Assembly (NCBI GenBank): GCA_963811705.1
Contig: CAWESL010000007.1
Location: forward strand, 372,001 to 436,000
DNA: 64,000 bases
Reading direction: 5' to 3'
Origin: DATJPR01 sp963811705
Lineage (GTDB): Bacteria > Bacteroidota > Ignavibacteria > UBA10030 > UBA6906
Positions 60,092 to 64,000 of this stretch are shown in pieces. The position numbers were made by a program, and so were the translations under genes. Every line of letters starts with the position of its first letter. Position 1 is the first letter of the stretch. The notes beneath the pieces are model-generated. The model saw only the letters and a list, made by a program, of their open reading frames with translations. It searched no databases and had not been told where the DNA came from.

Positions 60092-62470
60092 TCAGACATT
60101 CTCCGTGATCTTTTTCAGCTCTCTGACCATATCAAAGAATTCTTTCAGGTCCAGCTCTTTCAAAAAGATCATGCCGCGCGCCGCACGCAATCGCGGATGA
60201 TCGTTCTTCAAGAAGAACTCCGAGCCGAGGCACGTCTTCAGCATCCCGTACTGCTGGACCTGGATCGTCTGCGCGAGTTCGGAGAACGGACCGTCATGCT
60301 CATAGCTCGGGAACGAGGCCGCGCTCTGCGAACTGAAACAGGTCATGAAGGCCGTGTGGAGCATCGAGAGCGTATTCAACGACACCGGCGGCATGACATC
60401 CGCTTCCGCAATGCGATAGCGGTACCAGACATTCCGGTAACCCCAGATCTTCACCTTCGTATCTCCGCTTTCCTTCTCGTAGAGCCGCAGGGCCTCGCTG
60501 ACGGCCTGCAGGGCCTTGTAGTGCGTGTCGGGTCCGCTCCCTTCCGGATCGAAGGCAACGGACACAACGTTCGGCTTGACCTTGCGCAAGACATCAAGAA
60601 TGGGGAGCGCATCACGGTTGACTTCGGGTTCCGGCGTGAAAATATCGCCGGTATAGAAGCCCAACCGCAACGGAACCACGCGATTGTTTTCAATGCCGAA
60701 ATATGCCCAGAGCCGTTCGACTTCGAATTCGCGGATCGTTCCCTTCAGAAATTGCACCTGCGGCGGATCCTTCGCTCCCGGGTACTGTGCATCGACGTAG
60801 CGAATAAGCTCGTTGACCTGCTCCTTCAATGCCGCGAGGTCTGAGGTATGGAAATACCCGATCAAATTCCTCAGCATCCTCCTCCCGTCCGCCTCGTCCA
60901 TCCACTCGCTCGTCCGGGAGGCATGGCCATCGAGATACAGATAAACGTCCTGCATCTGCTTGTGCCGGTCCTGCGGGTCGAAATATCCCTGCTTCAGCAG
61001 CGCGGAAAATTCGCCGGAAGCGAGAAAGGACGCAACCTTGATCAGGATCGTACGGAAGAACGTGTTCGACACCGAGGTAAACCCCGACGTCAGGTTGGCG
61101 AAGTAGTGCTGGTTGGTCGGGTCGCGGACCAGATGGTAAATGTATGCCAGGTAACCCAGCATGATGTCATCGTGGTGCGGCTCCGTGTGCAGGAAGGTCG
61201 TATTCGAGATCGGCGCAAGGCCGCGCTTGATTTTTCCGACAATCGACTCGTAGGCGTCCCTCGCAAGCAGATGCGATGCCTTGCCCGATTTCTTGAGGAG
61301 AATTTCCCCGAAGCGGTCTGTCTGGACATCTCCGGCGGTCAATTCCAGGAGAGGCTTGTTTAATTTGAGCGCGATGGATGAAACGACATCCTCCTCATCC
61401 CGGGGCTTGAGGGACTCACGACGGGAGAAGTCCTCGAACTGCCGCTCCACAAGGTCCTTCGCTGCGCCCTTCGTCAGGTAGAACCTCGCATGGGGCAGTC
61501 CCTGCAGGCACGACGCCGGGTACTGCTGGCTCTTGGGGCTCTGGATCGCCAGCGCCACCACGCCCGATTTCGACTCCCCCGCCGCAATGATCAGCGCCGT
61601 GACACTCGGGTTGAACGTGATCGTCGCGAGTCCGATCGTGATCACCAGCCGTGTCCGGGAAATCTCGATCCCGCCGAGGTCGGTCGCGGCGGCGGCCTGC
61701 GTTTCGTAGTTCGTTCCGGTCAGCCGGGTGACCGAATAGTGACTGGAGCCGCGGACGTTGAACGCGATATGACCGTCCGGCCCGATCCCTCCGAGGAAGA
61801 ATCCGATCCCTCCCATTTCCCGGATGCGCGTCTCGTATTCCGCGCAGAACTCGTCCACCCGGTTGATCACATCCCGCTGCAGGCGTTCGAGGTCCGATCG
61901 GGTTTGCCGGACCCGAAGCGTGAGATCGACAACGCCGTTGGGGAACACCTCCGACATTGCCTTGTCCGGCGGGAGACCGAGCGATGTCGTGTTGATCAGC
62001 AGGGCGTGAGAGGGGGTGAGGCCGAATCCTTTCAGATAGAATTCGTTGACGTAGTAGTGAAAGCTGTTATGATGACCGGCATCAATCGGGTAGAATTCGT
62101 CGATCTGCACGAAACTCAGGCTCTTCATGTCCGGTTTCTTGCTTCCGCTGATCCCGTTCTCGCCGAGAAGCTTCTGGATCTCTTTGGCGTCCCACTGCTC
62201 CAGAATCCGTTGCACCCAGCGGATGAAATGCTCGGGCGTTTTCCCTGTCGGCAGGGAAATCACGCCCCCGGGGTTCTTGATGACCCATTCAATGAACCGG
62301 AGCGCTGTCATCTTCCCCAGCATCGGAAAGTTGGCGACCTCGATGACGTTGATATGCTCGGTCGGTGCATAAATGGCTTTCCGCCCGCTTCGCTTCATTT
62401 CGCGTTCTTCAACTTCAGACGTCCCGTCGTACACTCGGAGTTCCATTGTGCTTTCGTGGTTGTCAGACAT
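60092..62470 (-). CDS. Fusion of glucosamine-6-phosphate deaminase-like and PIG-L deacetylase-like domains
   Basis: This protein is about 792 aa. The N-terminal half (to ~370) has NagB motifs: ISLPTGKTPEHFIRWV, FVQIDEFYPID (ring-opening Asp), GIGFFLGGIGPDGHIAFNVRG (catalytic Asp and His) and VTALIIAAGES. The C-terminal half contains TTFLHTEPHHDDIMLGYLAY, a degenerate form of the HPDDE zinc motif of PIG-L/LmbE N-acetylglucosaminyl deacetylases, and PNVVSVAFDPEGSGPDTHYKAL. The combination could deacetylate and deaminate an aminosugar. The EPHHDDI variant makes the second activity uncertain. The start is unclear: 62470 overlaps the symporter stop, and ATG 62488 or TTG 62524 are alternatives. It is coupled to the symporter gene. 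Confidence 0.8.
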   Translation of the reverse strand: MSDNHESTMELRVYDGTSEVEEREMKRSGRKAIYAPTEHINVIEVANFPMLGKMTALRFIEWVIKNPGGVISLPTGKTPEHFIRWVQRILEQWDAKEIQKLLGENGISGSKKPDMKSLSFVQIDEFYPIDAGHHNSFHYYVNEFYLKGFGLTPSHALLINTTSLGLPPDKAMSEVFPNGVVDLTLRVRQTRSDLERLQRDVINRVDEFCAEYETRIREMGGIGFFLGGIGPDGHIAFNVRGSSHYSVTRLTGTNYETQAAAATDLGGIEISRTRLVITIGLATITFNPSVTALIIAAGESKSGVVALAIQSPKSQQYPASCLQGLPHARFYLTKGAAKDLVERQFEDFSRRESLKPRDEEDVVSSIALKLNKPLLELTAGDVQTDRFGEILLKKSGKASHLLARDAYESIVGKIKRGLAPISNTTFLHTEPHHDDIMLGYLAYIYHLVRDPTNQHYFANLTSGFTSVSNTFFRTILIKVASFLASGEFSALLKQGYFDPQDRHKQMQDVYLYLDGHASRTSEWMDEADGRRMLRNLIGYFHTSDLAALKEQVNELIRYVDAQYPGAKDPPQVQFLKGTIREFEVERLWAYFGIENNRVVPLRLGFYTGDIFTPEPEVNRDALPILDVLRKVKPNVVSVAFDPEGSGPDTHYKALQAVSEALRLYEKESGDTKVKIWGYRNVWYRYRIAEADVMPPVSLNTLSMLHTAFMTCFSSQSAASFPSYEHDGPFSELAQTIQVQQYGMLKTCLGSEFFLKNDHPRLRAARGMIFLKELDLKEFFDMVRELKKITENV

Positions 62471-64000
62471 GATGTTCAGTGAGTTCATCGGCAGCGCTTT
62501 TGTCCCAGAGCCTGCGGACGACAACGAGCAGGGCTCCTCCGCTCACAAGAAATGCGGCAAAGAGCATTCCGGCATATTCCATTCGGCCATAGAGGACGTT
62601 CCCGACAACGAACAGCGCCGACCAAATCATCGTGCAGCCGGCCACCCATCCCAGAAGCGCCATGGGGATGTTGTCGCCCGACACGTATTCGTCATCCTTG
62701 AAACCCGCCGCCAGCCGCACCTTCTTCCATCCCGGGCCGAATGGGCGGACCTTGCGATAAAACGCGATGAGCGTCTCCATATCGGTCTGAGGACCGACAT
62801 ACGCCGTCGTCACCCAGCAAACCGTGGTTATCGCGATGGTGACAAGGAGCGCCAAATGCGTGCTTAGATGGATACCGTTCCTGCCGAGAATCAACAATCC
62901 TGCGGAAACGATGAACGAGCTCCCCATCGCGACGATCTCGCTCCAGGCATTCACGCGCCACCAGAACCAGCGGACCAGATAGAGCAGGCCGGTCCCCGCG
63001 CCGACTTGAAGAATGATATCAAATGCGTCTTTCGCCGTGTCGAGGAAGAAGACGAGTGATGAGGACAGAACAAACAGGATGATGGTCGCAATGCGTCCTG
63101 CCATCACGTAGTGTTTCTCCGTCGCTTCGCGCTTCACGAACCTCCGGTAGAAATCGTGCACCAGGTACGACGCGCCCCAGTTCAGATGAGTCAGGATCGT
63201 GGACGAATTCGCCGCAATGAGCCCGCCGACCATCAGTCCGATGAAGCCCACCGGGAGAAACCGGAGCATTGCCGGATACGCGATATCGTGACCAAGCAAT
63301 GCAGGATTGAGATGGGGGAACGCGTGCTGGATATCGGAAAGTTGGGGATAAACGATGATCGAGCATAAACCGACGATGATCCACGGCCAGGGGCGAAGCA
63401 CATAGTGGGCGACATTGAAGAAGAGCACCGCGCCAAGGGCGTCCTTTTCCGATTTGGACGCAAGCATGCGCTGGGCGATGTAGCTGCCACCGCCGGGTTC
63501 CGCCCCCGGGTACCAGACCGCCCACCATTGGACGGCGATCGGCATGATGAACACCGCCACGGCGATATCCCAGGTGTTCGTGAAGTCCGGCAGGATGTTG
63601 AGGTAGTTGACGCCGGATGGGCCGCGAAGCGCCGAGAGTTTTTCGACCATCCCGGAGAGTCCGCCGATCTGGGGAAGCTGGACGGCGAAGTATGCCGCGG
63701 CGATGACGGCGGTCATCTTGATGAAGAACTGGACCATGTCGATGACGAGCACTCCCCAGAGACCCGAGTGTGTCGCAAAAATCACGTTCAGCAGCCCGAC
63801 CGCGAGCAACGTTTGCCAGCGGTCCAGACCGAAGAGCACGGCCGCAATCTTGCAGGCGGCAAGGTTGACTGTGGCCATGATCATGCAGTTGAAGAACAGG
63901 CCGAGGTAGACAGAGCGGAATCCCCGCACAACGCCGGCGACTTTTCCCGAATACCGCAGCTCGTAGAACTCGAGATCGGTCATGACGCCCGACCGCCGCC
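62463..64000 (-). CDS. Sodium:solute symporter family protein (partial, runs off right edge)
   Basis: The visible 512 residues contain at least ten transmembrane helices of an SSS-family carrier. The N-terminus extends past the window: codons before the first internal ATG at 63983 read RRSGVMTDLEFYELRYSGK, where DLEFYELRYSGK is a conserved early cytoplasmic motif normally found ~80 residues into the protein. Further landmarks are GLWGVLVIDMVQFFIKM, PGAEPGGGSYIAQRMLASKSEKDAL and VGGLIAANSSTILTHLNWGASYLVHDFY (Na+-site region). A helix-rich C-terminus ends DKSAADELTEHHV. The stop overlaps the NagB-like gene. It likely imports an amino sugar or sugar with sodium, inferred from that neighbour. Confidence 0.9.
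   Translation of the reverse strand, partial: RRSGVMTDLEFYELRYSGKVAGVVRGFRSVYLGLFFNCMIMATVNLAACKIAAVLFGLDRWQTLLAVGLLNVIFATHSGLWGVLVIDMVQFFIKMTAVIAAAYFAVQLPQIGGLSGMVEKLSALRGPSGVNYLNILPDFTNTWDIAVAVFIMPIAVQWWAVWYPGAEPGGGSYIAQRMLASKSEKDALGAVLFFNVAHYVLRPWPWIIVGLCSIIVYPQLSDIQHAFPHLNPALLGHDIAYPAMLRFLPVGFIGLMVGGLIAANSSTILTHLNWGASYLVHDFYRRFVKREATEKHYVMAGRIATIILFVLSSSLVFFLDTAKDAFDIILQVGAGTGLLYLVRWFWWRVNAWSEIVAMGSSFIVSAGLLILGRNGIHLSTHLALLVTIAITTVCWVTTAYVGPQTDMETLIAFYRKVRPFGPGWKKVRLAAGFKDDEYVSGDNIPMALLGWVAGCTMIWSALFVVGNVLYGRMEYAGMLFAAFLVSGGALLVVVRRLWDKSAADELTEHHV

Overview
The window reads as a chromosomal segment of a carbohydrate-degrading bacterium of the Bacteroidota / Ignavibacteria-like (FCB) lineage. 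Three secreted proteins end in the same C-terminal type IX secretion (T9SS) sorting domain (QNYPNPFNP ... LGREV/LGRKV ... ASGVY), there is an outer-membrane TonB-dependent receptor, and LacI-type sugar regulators sit beside the hydrolase genes. No rRNA, tRNA, CRISPR array, integrase or intact insertion sequence was seen. The lineage call is an inference from these domain styles.

Positions 1-31161 form a plant-polysaccharide (xylan / xyloglucan-like) utilisation region. It holds a GH10 xylanase with two carbohydrate-binding modules, two GH9 endoglucanases (one with an apparent frameshift), a periplasmic parvulin-type PPIase, a beta-helix T9SS protein, a TonB-dependent receptor without a SusD partner, a GPH-family sugar symporter, a LacI regulator, mannonate dehydratase, two GH31 alpha-xylosidase-like enzymes (one with a PA14 insert), a Tat-exported GH13 enzyme, a second LacI regulator and a GH35-like beta-galactosidase. 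LacI-type operator-like sites (TGAANCGNTTCA) sit in four of the intergenic regions. A triple 17-bp tandem repeat and an intrinsic-terminator-like hairpin precede the GH35 gene.

Positions 31182-37728 are the most exciting part: a compact minus-strand bacteriocin-type locus. Two tiny genes, easily missed, encode double-glycine-leader peptides of 58 and 56 aa whose mature parts are Gly/Ala-rich, carry paired cysteines and share a C-terminal GCF motif. Around them are a C39-peptidase ABC exporter, a MauE-like membrane protein with a CGCFG motif, a CPHC thioredoxin-like protein, a Yip1-like membrane protein, and an ABC transporter made of one ATPase and two permease genes. The permeases resemble the two halves of a DUF5687 protein in reversed order. 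I read this as production, disulfide maturation, export and self-protection for a two-peptide antimicrobial.

Positions 37880-47044 hold metabolic genes: an isochorismatase-like hydrolase, an F420/NADP-type oxidoreductase, a cytochrome c lipoprotein, a small helical protein with its own promoter and terminator, a Pol X N-domain-like protein, a ROK kinase, a complete fructose-type PTS (HPr-EI-EIIA fusion plus EIICB) and a membrane protein.

Positions 47052-64000 hold an M1 peptidase, a three-gene translationally coupled envelope operon (small membrane protein, methyltransferase, sulfatase-like enzyme), a TrpB2-type synthase, a multi-PAS histidine kinase, a decayed GH65 gene directly ahead of an intact GH37 trehalase, a NagB/PIG-L fusion protein, and a sodium:solute symporter that runs off the right edge.
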